DNA of 64,000 nucleotides. Origin: Verrucomicrobiota bacterium (GTDB lineage Bacteria; Verrucomicrobiota; Verrucomicrobiia; Limisphaerales; UBA9464). Each line of letters opens with the position of its first letter. The first letter of the stretch is position 1. The stretch spans positions 1-64,000 of the forward strand of contig VHCX01000004.1 of the NCBI GenBank assembly GCA_016871615.1. Direction: 5' to 3'. A program made the translations under genes and the position numbers. Positions 24,518 through 33,170 of the stretch are shown piece after piece. The notes below the pieces were generated by a model. That model had not been told where the DNA came from and made no database searches. It saw only the letters and a program-made list of their open reading frames with translations.

Positions 24518-26083
24518 ATGAGCACGCTCCCGATCCGGACATCCCGAAGGAAGGCGACTCCAGCCGGCGGACCCGACCGTCTGGACCGGCGGGTATTCCT
24601 CCAGCGGGCAGCCGGTGGCACCGGCATCGCCGCCGCGGCCTTCCTGGGCCTCAGGCGCACCCAGGCCGCGCAGCCCGGCACGACCCCGGAGCCCAAGGGC
24701 ACCGGGCTGACCCACCTGTCGGCCACCGGTCTCGCCGCCATGATCCGGGGCAAGAAGGTCTCCTCGGTCGAGGTCGTGACCGCCTTCCTGCAGCGCATCG
24801 AGGCCGTGAACCCGAAGCTCAACGCCGCGGTGGCGCTGTGCGCGGATCGGGCCCTTGACGAGGCGCGGAAGGCCGACGCCCTGCTGGCCCGGGGAGAGGT
24901 GCGAGGGCCGCTGCATGGCGTGCCCATGACGCTCAAGGACTCGATCGATGCCGAGGGGGTCATCAGCACCGGATGCACCCTCGGACGCAAGGGCTTCGTG
25001 CCGAAGGCCGACGCGACCGTGGCGGCCCGACTGCGTGCCGCCGGCGCGATCCTGATGGGCAAGACGAACACGCCGGAGTTCACCATGGGCTCCTTCACGG
25101 ACAACCTCGTCTATGGCCGGACCAACAACCCCTACGACCTGACCCGCATCCCCGGCGGCAGCAGCGGCGGATCCGGGGCGCTGGTGGCGGCCGAGGGAAC
25201 CCCCTTCGACATCGGCTCGGACACCGGCGGCAGCATCCGCTCGCCATGCCACTTCAACGGCGTGGCCGGCATCAAGCCCACCCAGTGCCGCGTGCCCCGG
25301 ACCGGCCACATCGTCGACCTGCACGGGATCTTCAACACGCGCACCCAGCTCGGCCCCATCGCCCGCCGGGTGGAGGATCTCGACCTGGTCCTGAGGATCA
25401 TCATGGGGTCGGACTTCATCGACAGCCATGTCGCCGACGTGCCGCTGGGACCGGTCGATGCCGTGCGGCTGAAGGACCTCCGCCTGGCCTTCTACACGGA
25501 CGCCGAGGGTCACCACCAACCGTCCCCGGAGACCGTGGAGATGGTCGGCCGCGTGGTCCGCTCGCTGGCCGCCTCGGTGGCCACCGTGACCGAGAGCGCC
25601 CCACCCGCCATCGCCGAGGGGTTGTCCATCATGCAGCAGGCCCGCGACGCCGGGGGCGGCAGCCACATCACCCGCACCGCGGGCCGGTCGGGGACCACCC
25701 GGCTCTTCCCCAAGGTGCAGGAACGGGTCACCGGCAAGGTGCGGCCGGCCTCGGAGTTCACCTTCCTGCTCGAGGAGGAGGACCGCATCCGGAAGCTGCA
25801 GCTCGGCTGGTTCAAGGACCACGACGTGCTCATCTGTCCGGTGCACGCCCACGCCGCGCCCCTGCACGACGCCCCGAACCCCAGCCGCGCCAGCTATCGC
25901 ACCATCTACAACCTCAACGGCTGGCCCGCCGGGGTCGTTCGCGCCGGCACCTCGCCAGAGGGCCTGCCGATGGGCATCCAGGTGATCGGGCGGCCCTGGC
26001 GGGAGGATATCGTGTTCGCCGTGCTCTCCGCGATCGAGACGATGACCGGCGGCTGGAAGACCCCGCCCAACCTCGCCGCCTGA
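24518..26083 (+). CDS. amidase-signature hydrolase 1, Tat leader
   Basis: A 521-residue amidase-signature enzyme, hydrolysing a C-N amide bond by a Ser-cisSer-Lys triad. The triad is Lys140 (TLKDS), Ser215 (PGGSSGG) and Ser239 (SDTGGSIR), with the same spacing (75 and 24 residues) as in fatty acid amide hydrolase. The N-terminus has a twin-arginine-like leader (LDRRVFLQRAAGG) and an Ala-rich stretch to ~50, so it is probably exported folded. It differs from the other copies in having NTRTQLGPIARR instead of the YQQxGPMARR text. It starts 8 bp after the receptor stop. The substrate is unknown. Confidence 0.9.
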   Translation: MSTLPIRTSRRKATPAGGPDRLDRRVFLQRAAGGTGIAAAAFLGLRRTQAAQPGTTPEPKGTGLTHLSATGLAAMIRGKKVSSVEVVTAFLQRIEAVNPKLNAAVALCADRALDEARKADALLARGEVRGPLHGVPMTLKDSIDAEGVISTGCTLGRKGFVPKADATVAARLRAAGAILMGKTNTPEFTMGSFTDNLVYGRTNNPYDLTRIPGGSSGGSGALVAAEGTPFDIGSDTGGSIRSPCHFNGVAGIKPTQCRVPRTGHIVDLHGIFNTRTQLGPIARRVEDLDLVLRIIMGSDFIDSHVADVPLGPVDAVRLKDLRLAFYTDAEGHHQPSPETVEMVGRVVRSLAASVATVTESAPPAIAEGLSIMQQARDAGGGSHITRTAGRSGTTRLFPKVQERVTGKVRPASEFTFLLEEEDRIRKLQLGWFKDHDVLICPVHAHAAPLHDAPNPSRASYRTIYNLNGWPAGVVRAGTSPEGLPMGIQVIGRPWREDIVFAVLSAIETMTGGWKTPPNLAA

Positions 26084-26125
26084 CCGAACCCACCGCTCCC
26101 CTCCCACGCCCCACACCCGAACCCC

Positions 26126-27655
26126 ATGAGCGCCCGGATCCCTCCTCCTCGAACGACCCTCCCAGGCGACCCCGGCCGCCGGCGATTCCTTGCCGCCGGC
26201 GGGATCACCCTCGGAGCCCTGGCCACCGGGGCCCGCGGACTCCGGGGCGCATCGCCGGCAGCGACCCCGTCGCCCGAGGACCTCGTGACCTGGTCCGTCA
26301 CCCGGCTGGCCGAGGCGATCCGGACCCGCAAGGTCTCCTGCGTCGAGGCGACCCAGGCCTACCTGCGCCGCATCGCCGTCGTGAACCCGAAGATCAACGC
26401 CGTGGTGACCCTCTGCGAGGAGCGGGCGCTGGCCGAGGCCCGGGCGGCGGACGAGGCGGTGGCCCGGGGGGCGGTGCTGGGACCGCTCCACGGCGTCCCG
26501 TTCACCATCAAGGACTCGCTCGAGACCGCCGGGGTCCGCAGCACCTCCGGCACGCTGGGTCGCGCCTCGTTCGTCCCGGCCAAGGACGCGACGGTGGTGG
26601 CGCGGGTGCGCGCGGCGGGAGCGATCCTGATCGGCAAGTCCAACACGCCGGAGTTCACGATGGGCGGCGGCACCAAGGGAACCTCGAACCTCGTCTTCGG
26701 GCAGACCTACAACCCCTACCACCTGGCCCATTCCCCGGCCGGAAGCTCCGGGGGCGCCGGTGCGATCGTCGCGGCCTGCGGATCGGCCTTCGACATCGGT
26801 TCCGACCTCGGGGGCAGCGTGCGCCTGCCGGCCCATGCCAACGGCGTGGCCGGCATCAAGCCGACCTCCGGTCGCACGCCGCGCACCGGGCACGTCCCGG
26901 GGTATGGCGGGCTCTTCGATTCCTGGCAGCAACTCGGACCCCTGGCCCGCCAGGTGGACGACCTGATCCTCCTGATGCCGATCCTTTGCGGCGAGGACCT
27001 CCAGGACGCCTTCTGCTACGACATCCCGTTGGGCGATCCATCCACGGTGACTCCGAAGGGGTTGCGCATCGCCTTCTACACGGACAACGGGGTGTTCACA
27101 CCGAGTCCGGAGACCCAGGCCGCCGTGAAGAGGGCGGCCGGCTGGCTGCGCGAGGCCGGGGCCGAGGTGCGGGAGGACATCCATCCGAACTACAAGGCGG
27201 ACTATGAGGTCTCGAACAAGGCCCGGGAGGGCGAGGGCGGAGCCTGGCAGGCGCGCCTGCTCAAGCGCCATGGCACCTCGGTGGCCGACCCCGGCCTGCT
27301 TCGGCGCATGAGCGGCAAGCCCGTGGCGACCGATGTCTTCCTCGAACTGATGGAGGAGGTGGACCACGCGCGCAGCCGCATGCTGGGCTGGATGAAGGAC
27401 TACGACGCGATCCTCTGCCCCGTCAGCGCGCTGCCGGCCGCCCGCCTCGACACGCCCGCACCGCCCGAGACCAACTACACCCGCATCTACAACGTCACCG
27501 GGTGGCCGGCGACGGTCGTCCGCGGCGGCACCAGCCCCGAGGGCCTGCCCATCGGCATCCAGGTGGTGGCCAAACCGTGGCGCGACGACGTCTCCCTGGC
27601 GCTGGCCCGCTTCCTCGAGGAGCGCACCGGCGGATGGATCACCCCACCGATCTGA
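26126..27655 (+). CDS. amidase-signature hydrolase 2, Tat leader
   Basis: A 509-residue amidase-signature enzyme. Triad: Lys129 (TIKDS), Ser207 (PAGSSGG), Ser231 (SDLGGSVR). A Tat-type leader (GRRRFLAAGGITLG) lies at 18-30. It is most like hydrolase 6 (36034-37599): both have GKSNTPEFT, a GGGTxGT segment, AHSPxGSSGG and GHxPGYGG, unlike the neighbouring copies. The 42-bp spacer before it is C-rich with no Shine-Dalgarno sequence. Confidence 0.9.
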   Translation: MSARIPPPRTTLPGDPGRRRFLAAGGITLGALATGARGLRGASPAATPSPEDLVTWSVTRLAEAIRTRKVSCVEATQAYLRRIAVVNPKINAVVTLCEERALAEARAADEAVARGAVLGPLHGVPFTIKDSLETAGVRSTSGTLGRASFVPAKDATVVARVRAAGAILIGKSNTPEFTMGGGTKGTSNLVFGQTYNPYHLAHSPAGSSGGAGAIVAACGSAFDIGSDLGGSVRLPAHANGVAGIKPTSGRTPRTGHVPGYGGLFDSWQQLGPLARQVDDLILLMPILCGEDLQDAFCYDIPLGDPSTVTPKGLRIAFYTDNGVFTPSPETQAAVKRAAGWLREAGAEVREDIHPNYKADYEVSNKAREGEGGAWQARLLKRHGTSVADPGLLRRMSGKPVATDVFLELMEEVDHARSRMLGWMKDYDAILCPVSALPAARLDTPAPPETNYTRIYNVTGWPATVVRGGTSPEGLPIGIQVVAKPWRDDVSLALARFLEERTGGWITPPI

Positions 27656-27662
27656 AGACCCC

Positions 27663-29264
27663 ATGAACCCGCCACTGGTCCATACTTCCGACCGCACCGC
27701 CGCCGGCGCCCGTCCCGGGACACCCGGGGAACCGGTCAGCCGGCGGAGCTTCCTCTCCGCCCCCCGCCGACCGGGCCTGCCTGCGGGGCTCACGGGCATC
27801 CTGGCGCTGCAGTCGCCCCCCGTGGCGGGGGCGGACAAGACGCCCCCGGCCGGGTCCTACCTGCGCTCCAAGGACAGGAACCCGGTGCTGACCCAATGCT
27901 CGGCGACCCGCCTGGCCGAGATGATCCGCGGGAAGACCGTGTCCTCCACCGAGGTGGTCAAGGCCTACATCGCCCGCATCGAGAAGGTGAACCAGGACCT
28001 CAACGCCGTGGTCACGCGGTCCTTCGACCTGGCGCTGGCCGAGGCCCGGGCGGCCGACGAGTCGCTGGCCAAGGGGGTGATCCGGGGCCCGTTGCACGGG
28101 GTGCCCATGACGGTGAAGGACTCCCTCGACACCGCGGGCGTACGCACTACCTGGGGCACCCTCGGCCGGTTCAACACCGTGCCGGACCAGGATGCGACCG
28201 CGGTGGCCCGGGCCCGGGCCGCCGGCGCGGTGCTGCTGGGCAAGACCAACACACCGGAGTTCACCATCGGCAGCGGATCCTACTCGGTGGGCACGACCAT
28301 GAACCTGGTCTTCGGCCTCACCCGCAATCCCTACGACACCCGCCGGAGCTGCGCCGGCAGCAGCGGCGGCGCCGGGGCCATCGTGGCGGCGCATGGCTCG
28401 GCCTTCGACATCGGCAGCGACTTCGGCGGGAGCATCCGCTCGCCATGCCATCACAACGGCATCACCGGCATCAAGGCGACGGCGGGCCGCGTGCCCCGGA
28501 CCGGCCATGCGGTGGACTACGGCGGGATCTACGACAGCCAGCAGCAGATCGGCCCGATGGCCCGCCGGGTCGAGGATCTCATCCTGATCACCCCCCTGCT
28601 GTCCGGTCCGGACTTCAAGGACGCCGCGATGATTCCCGCGCCCTTCCGACAGGCCGCCGACGTGGACCTGAAGAAGCTCCGGGTCGCCTTCTTCTCGGAC
28701 GTCGCCGGATACCACAAACCGACGCCCGGCACCGTGAAGACCGTCGAGGCGGCCGCCAAGGCGCTCGGGGAGGTTTGCGGCCCCGTGGTGGAATCCGCTC
28801 CCGACGGCTACTCCGAGATCTGGCCCCTCTATGCCAAGCTCCGGTTTGTCGACAGCAGCCGGTGGATCCGCCGCATCGCCCAGCGTTCCGGCACGCTCTT
28901 CCCGGCGGCCGGACGCAAGTTCGATGAGCCGATGACCCCGGTGCCCGAGGTGAGCGCCCTGGTGGAGCAGCGCGACGACCTCAAACGCCGATGCCTCGCC
29001 TGGTTCCGGAACCACGACGTGCTCATCTGCCCCACGAACTCCTCCCCGGCGAGGCTCATCGGCGACGAGGGACACCCCGGTGCGGGCTACACCACGATCT
29101 ACAACATCACCGGATGGCCGTCGGTCGTGGTGCGCTGCGGTTCGGAGGGCGACCTGCCCATCGGCCTGCAGGTCGTCGCCCGCCCATTCCGGGAGGATGT
29201 CGCCTTCGCCGTCGCCGAGCACCTCGAGTCGGTGTTCGGGGGATGGAAACCGCCCGCGATCTGA
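27663..29264 (+). CDS. amidase-signature hydrolase 3, Tat leader
   Basis: A 533-residue amidase-signature enzyme. Triad: Lys152 (TVKDS), Ser233 (CAGSSGG), Ser257 (SDFGGSIR). The leader contains VSRRSFLSAPRR but is less hydrophobic than a typical Tat signal, so export is likely rather than certain. It groups with hydrolases 4 and 7 by the GTTxNLVFGLTRNPYD and GHAVDYGGIYD text. It follows hydrolase 2 by 7 bp. Confidence 0.9.
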   Translation: MNPPLVHTSDRTAAGARPGTPGEPVSRRSFLSAPRRPGLPAGLTGILALQSPPVAGADKTPPAGSYLRSKDRNPVLTQCSATRLAEMIRGKTVSSTEVVKAYIARIEKVNQDLNAVVTRSFDLALAEARAADESLAKGVIRGPLHGVPMTVKDSLDTAGVRTTWGTLGRFNTVPDQDATAVARARAAGAVLLGKTNTPEFTIGSGSYSVGTTMNLVFGLTRNPYDTRRSCAGSSGGAGAIVAAHGSAFDIGSDFGGSIRSPCHHNGITGIKATAGRVPRTGHAVDYGGIYDSQQQIGPMARRVEDLILITPLLSGPDFKDAAMIPAPFRQAADVDLKKLRVAFFSDVAGYHKPTPGTVKTVEAAAKALGEVCGPVVESAPDGYSEIWPLYAKLRFVDSSRWIRRIAQRSGTLFPAAGRKFDEPMTPVPEVSALVEQRDDLKRRCLAWFRNHDVLICPTNSSPARLIGDEGHPGAGYTTIYNITGWPSVVVRCGSEGDLPIGLQVVARPFREDVAFAVAEHLESVFGGWKPPAI

Positions 29265-29284
29265 ACTCCGCCCAACGACCCGCC

Positions 29285-30841
29285 ATGAACGCTTCCCCCC
29301 AAAGACACGCCACCCGAAGGGCTTCCGACCGACGCGGGTTCCTCCGGGGACTCGGTCGCCTGGTTCCCGTGGCGGCGGTCACCATACCGACCACGACCCG
29401 GTCCGCCCCGGCGACCACGCCCACGCCCACGGCCGACCCGGCGACCGACATCACCGAATGGTCGGCCCTCCGCCTCGCCCGGGCCATCCGGGAGAGGAAG
29501 GTGTCCTCCACCGAGGCGGTGGAGGCCTTCCTGCGGCGGATCGACCGGGTGAACCCCCTGCTCAACGCCGTGGTGACCCTCTGTGCCGAGCGGGCCCGCA
29601 TGGAGGCCCGGATCGCCGACGAGCGCCTGGCCAAGGGCCTGCCCACGGGCCCGCTGCACGGGGTGCCGATGACCATCAAGGACTCGCTCGACACCGCGGG
29701 GGTGCGGACCACCGGCGGCACCCTGGGCTGGCTGACCCGCGTGCCGGGCGCCGACTCGACCGCCGTGGCCCGGGTCCGCGCCGCCGGGGCCATCCTGCTG
29801 GGCAAGACCAACACGCCGGAGTTCACCCTCGGCAGCCCGGGCCTGAGGGACCTCGGCACGACGTCCAACATCCTCTTCGGCGTCACCCGCAACCCCTACG
29901 ATCCGGCGCGGTCCTGCGGCGGCAGCAGCGGCGGCGCCGGCTCGATCGTGGCGGCCGGCGGGTCGGCCTTCGACATCGGCAGCGACTTCGGCGGGAGCAT
30001 CCGCAACCCGGCCCATTGCAACGGCATCGTGGGCCTCAAGCCGACGACGGGTCGCGTCCCGCGCACGGGGCATGTCGTGGACTTCGGCGGCGTCTACGAC
30101 ACCTACCAGCAGATCGGTCCCATGGCCCGGCGCGTGGAGGACATCGCGTTGCTGCTGCCCCTGTTGGCCGGACCGGATTTCCAGGATGCCGCGATCAAGC
30201 CGATGCCGAACGGCGACCCCTCGGCCGTGGACCTCAAGAAACTGCGCGTGGCGTTCTTCACCGACGTCAACGGCTACCACGGACCCACCCGGGAGACGGT
30301 GGCGATGGTCGCGGCGGCGGCCAAGGCGATGGAGGGCATCGGCTGCCCGGTCGCCGAGTCGGCGCCCTCCGGATACATGGAGGCCTACGGGCTGATGCCG
30401 CGCCTGAGGGACGCCGACGGTGGGGCGTGGATCGGCCGGGTGAACCGCCGGGTCGGGACCACCCCGCCCTCCCCGGGCCGGGTCTTCGACGGCCCGATGC
30501 TTCCCGTGCCCGAGTTCGAGGAACTGCTCGAACTCCAGGACACGCTCCGATCGCGCATGCTGTCCTGGTTCCGGGACTTCGACGTGCTGCTCTGCCCCAC
30601 CGACGCCGCCCCGGCCCGGATCATCGGGGAGAAGGCCCCGCAGACCACGAGCTACCGGAGTCTCTTCAACCTCACCGGCTGGCCGGCCATCGTGGTGCGT
30701 GCCGGAACCTCGCCCGAGGGCCTGCCGATCGGGCTCCAGATCGTGGCGCGACCCTGGCGTGAGGATGTCGCCATCGCCGTGGCCTCCGAGATGGAGGCCC
30801 GCTTCGGCGGCTGGAAGAAACCCCGCCTGGCGGCCTCCTGA
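29285..30841 (+). CDS. amidase-signature hydrolase 4, Tat leader
   Basis: A 518-residue amidase-signature enzyme. Triad: Lys132 (TIKDS), Ser214 (CGGSSGG), Ser238 (SDFGGSIR). A Tat-type motif (DRRGFLRGLG) lies at 15-24, followed by a Val/Ala-rich segment and a Thr/Pro-rich linker (ATTPTPTADP). It is closest to hydrolase 3 (GVRTTxGTLG, GTTSNILFGVTRNPYD, YQQIGPMARRVED). I chose the ATG at 29285 because the frame upstream overprints hydrolase 3. Confidence 0.9.
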   Translation: MNASPQRHATRRASDRRGFLRGLGRLVPVAAVTIPTTTRSAPATTPTPTADPATDITEWSALRLARAIRERKVSSTEAVEAFLRRIDRVNPLLNAVVTLCAERARMEARIADERLAKGLPTGPLHGVPMTIKDSLDTAGVRTTGGTLGWLTRVPGADSTAVARVRAAGAILLGKTNTPEFTLGSPGLRDLGTTSNILFGVTRNPYDPARSCGGSSGGAGSIVAAGGSAFDIGSDFGGSIRNPAHCNGIVGLKPTTGRVPRTGHVVDFGGVYDTYQQIGPMARRVEDIALLLPLLAGPDFQDAAIKPMPNGDPSAVDLKKLRVAFFTDVNGYHGPTRETVAMVAAAAKAMEGIGCPVAESAPSGYMEAYGLMPRLRDADGGAWIGRVNRRVGTTPPSPGRVFDGPMLPVPEFEELLELQDTLRSRMLSWFRDFDVLLCPTDAAPARIIGEKAPQTTSYRSLFNLTGWPAIVVRAGTSPEGLPIGLQIVARPWREDVAIAVASEMEARFGGWKKPRLAAS

Positions 30842-30882
30842 AGCTCCGGCGGTCGCCGCCCCACCCGAACCCGTACCACGGC

Positions 30883-31995
30883 ATGGACCCCACACCCGCT
30901 CTTGAAACCCGGATCCGAAGACCGCTTGCGGCACGGATCGCACGATGGATCCCCGGCCTGCTGGAGACGTTGGGGATGCTGGGGATCGCAGCGACGGCCG
31001 CGACGGGGTTGGCGGCGGCGACGAACCTGCCCACCGTCGCGCTGTTCACCACCGGGGGAACCATCCAGAGCGCGGGGGCCCACCGGCAGAAACTCTCCGA
31101 GTACAGCGACGGACGGGTCAGCCCCGACCAACTGCTCGCGGACCTGCCCGAACTCAAGGATCTGGCCAACCTCCAGGTCACGGAGATCGGCAATGCCGGC
31201 AGCGGGACCGTGACCACCGAGACCCTGCTCCGGCTGGCCAAGGGCATCAACACGGCTCTGGCCTCCACGAACATCGCCGGCGCGGTGGTCACGCACGGCA
31301 CCGGGACGCTGGAGGAGACGGCCTATTTCCTGCACCTCGTCGTCCGGTCCGCCAAGCCGGTCGTGGTGGTCGGCGCCATGCGACCGTGGTCGGCGATCAG
31401 CCGGGACGGACCGCTCAACCTCTACAATTCGGTGCGCACGGTCCTGACCCCGGAAGCCTCGGGCAAGGGGGTGATGGTCCTGCTCGACGACACCGTCCAT
31501 TCGGCCCGGTTCGTGACCAAGGGCAACACCACCCGCGTCGAGACCTTCGTCTCGCGGGAGGTCGGACCGATCGGCTACGCCGACGCCGACCGGGTCGTCT
31601 TCTACCGGCAACCCCTCACACGCCACACCCTGCGCAGCGAGTTCGATGTCGCCAGCCTGACCAACCTGCCCCCGGTCGACGTGGTCTACGGCCACCAGGA
31701 GGCCTCGGCCGCACCGGTTCAGGCGCTGGTGGAGGCCAAGGTGGCGGGCATCGTCTATGCCGATGGGTCCCCCGCCGTGACCAAGGCCCTGCAGGCGGCC
31801 ATGGCGCAGGGCGTCAGCGTCGTGCAGAGCGACCGGAAAGGCTCCGGGAGGGTGCTCCAGAGCGAACGCCAGTTCGGGCGGGGTGTCGTGACCGGCGACA
31901 GCCTCAACCCCCAGAAGGCGCGCATCCTCCTGCGCCTGGCGCTGACACGGACCCGGGAGGTGCGGGAACTGCAGCGGATCTTCAACGAGTACTGA
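30883..31995 (+). CDS. L-asparaginase-fold amidohydrolase 1
   Basis: A 370-residue type II asparaginase/glutaminase-fold protein with an N-terminal hydrophobic export segment (about 22-46). The first catalytic Thr lies in TTGGTI (Thr60). The second motif reads THGTGT (137-142): Thr140 is present but the aspartate that normally follows (THGTD) is Gly141. The catalytic lysine is kept (VTKGNTT, Lys213), as is the GAMRPWSAISRDGPLNLYN segment. In type II enzymes the Thr-Lys-Asp set activates water, so the loss of Asp suggests altered activity or substrate. It is followed 2 bp later by a second copy. Confidence 0.88.
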   Translation: MDPTPALETRIRRPLAARIARWIPGLLETLGMLGIAATAATGLAAATNLPTVALFTTGGTIQSAGAHRQKLSEYSDGRVSPDQLLADLPELKDLANLQVTEIGNAGSGTVTTETLLRLAKGINTALASTNIAGAVVTHGTGTLEETAYFLHLVVRSAKPVVVVGAMRPWSAISRDGPLNLYNSVRTVLTPEASGKGVMVLLDDTVHSARFVTKGNTTRVETFVSREVGPIGYADADRVVFYRQPLTRHTLRSEFDVASLTNLPPVDVVYGHQEASAAPVQALVEAKVAGIVYADGSPAVTKALQAAMAQGVSVVQSDRKGSGRVLQSERQFGRGVVTGDSLNPQKARILLRLALTRTREVRELQRIFNEY

Positions 31996-31997
31996 CC

Positions 31998-33170
31998 ATG
32001 GCCCGCACCCACTCCATCGACGACCGGATCAGCCGCCGCGACGCGTTGCGGCGCACCGTGTTCGGGGCCGCCTGGGCCGGGACGATCCTCGGATCCGGCG
32101 CCGCGCTGCACACCGCGCACGCCCAGGAGATCCCCAAGGTGGCGCCGCCCGGAGTGGGGTTGCCGCGGGTCGTCCTCGTCTCGATGGGCGGAACCATCGC
32201 CAGCAAGGCCTCCAGCCGGCTCAACCTGAACAACTACGGCGGCAAGGGGAACCGCGTGGCCCCGGAGGATTGGACCGGCGCCCTGCCCGAACTGGCCCTG
32301 ATCGCCCGGGTCACGACCGAGGACCAGCGCCCGCCGGAGGATCCCTCGGGGGGACCGGGAGGCGGCATGACCACCGCCCACATCCGGCAGGTGGCGGCGA
32401 AGGTGCAGGCCCTGGTGGACGACCCTTCCGTCGACGGGGTGGTGATCACCCACGGCACGAACACCATGGCGGAGACGGCGTGGTTCATGAACCTCGTCTT
32501 GAACACGGCCAAGCCGGTGGTGTTCGTCGGCGCCCAACGCCCGTGGTCGGGTCTCAGCGGGGACGGACCCCTCAACCTGATCAACGCGGTCCGGGTCGCG
32601 GCGTCGCCCGAGGCCGCCGGCAAGGGGGTGCTGCACGTGATGAACCAGAACATCAACGCGGCACGGGACGTGATGAAGACGAGCGCCTACCGCGTCGAGG
32701 CGTTCCGGAGCCCGGACCTCGGCACCCTGGGCGTGGTCGACCCGGACCGGGTGGTCTTCCACACCGCTCCGCTGCGCCGGCACACGCGGGCCTCGGAGTT
32801 CCACCTCGCCGGACTGCCCGAGGCGCTGCCGCCGGTCGAGGTCCTCTACGGCTACACCGACGCCCCGGGCTACCTCTTCGACGCGATGCTCTCCAACGGG
32901 GTCAAGGGCATCATCATCGATGGCACCGGCGCCGGGGCGCTGGCCGGGGGCCAGGTCGACGGCGTGAAGCGGGCGCAGGCGGCGGGCGTGGTCGTGGTGG
33001 CCACCACGCGCACCCGCTCGGGCCGCGTCCAGGACACGCAGCGACGACGCGAGGCGTCGATCCTCCCGGGCGACAACCTGCAGCCCGAGAAGGCGCGCAT
33101 CCTCCTCCAACTCGCACTCGCCAAGGGCCTCGGCTTCGAGGCCATCCGGAAGATCTTCCATGACTACTGA
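31998..33170 (+). CDS. L-asparaginase-fold amidohydrolase 2, Tat leader
   Basis: A 390-residue asparaginase-fold protein with a Tat-type leader (ISRRDALRRTVFGAA) and an AHAQ cleavage-like site near 40-43. The first catalytic Thr is Thr66 (SMGGTI). The second motif reads THGTNTMAETA: Thr154 is kept, the usual Asp is Asn155 and the usual Glu two positions later is Ala. Lys227 (VMKTSA) is conserved. It carries a Gly/Pro-rich insertion around 110-123 (EDPSGGPGGG). The change from Asp differs from copy 1 (Gly), so the two paralogues have diverged at the same site. It overlaps the next gene by 11 nt. Confidence 0.88.
   Translation: MARTHSIDDRISRRDALRRTVFGAAWAGTILGSGAALHTAHAQEIPKVAPPGVGLPRVVLVSMGGTIASKASSRLNLNNYGGKGNRVAPEDWTGALPELALIARVTTEDQRPPEDPSGGPGGGMTTAHIRQVAAKVQALVDDPSVDGVVITHGTNTMAETAWFMNLVLNTAKPVVFVGAQRPWSGLSGDGPLNLINAVRVAASPEAAGKGVLHVMNQNINAARDVMKTSAYRVEAFRSPDLGTLGVVDPDRVVFHTAPLRRHTRASEFHLAGLPEALPPVEVLYGYTDAPGYLFDAMLSNGVKGIIIDGTGAGALAGGQVDGVKRAQAAGVVVVATTRTRSGRVQDTQRRREASILPGDNLQPEKARILLQLALAKGLGFEAIRKIFHDY

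Noticed and set aside
24365..27838. A 1157-codon minus-strand open frame across the first two amidases
   Set aside because: Its translation is His/Gly/Arg-rich antisense text repeated at every amidase gene; it is a codon-bias shadow.
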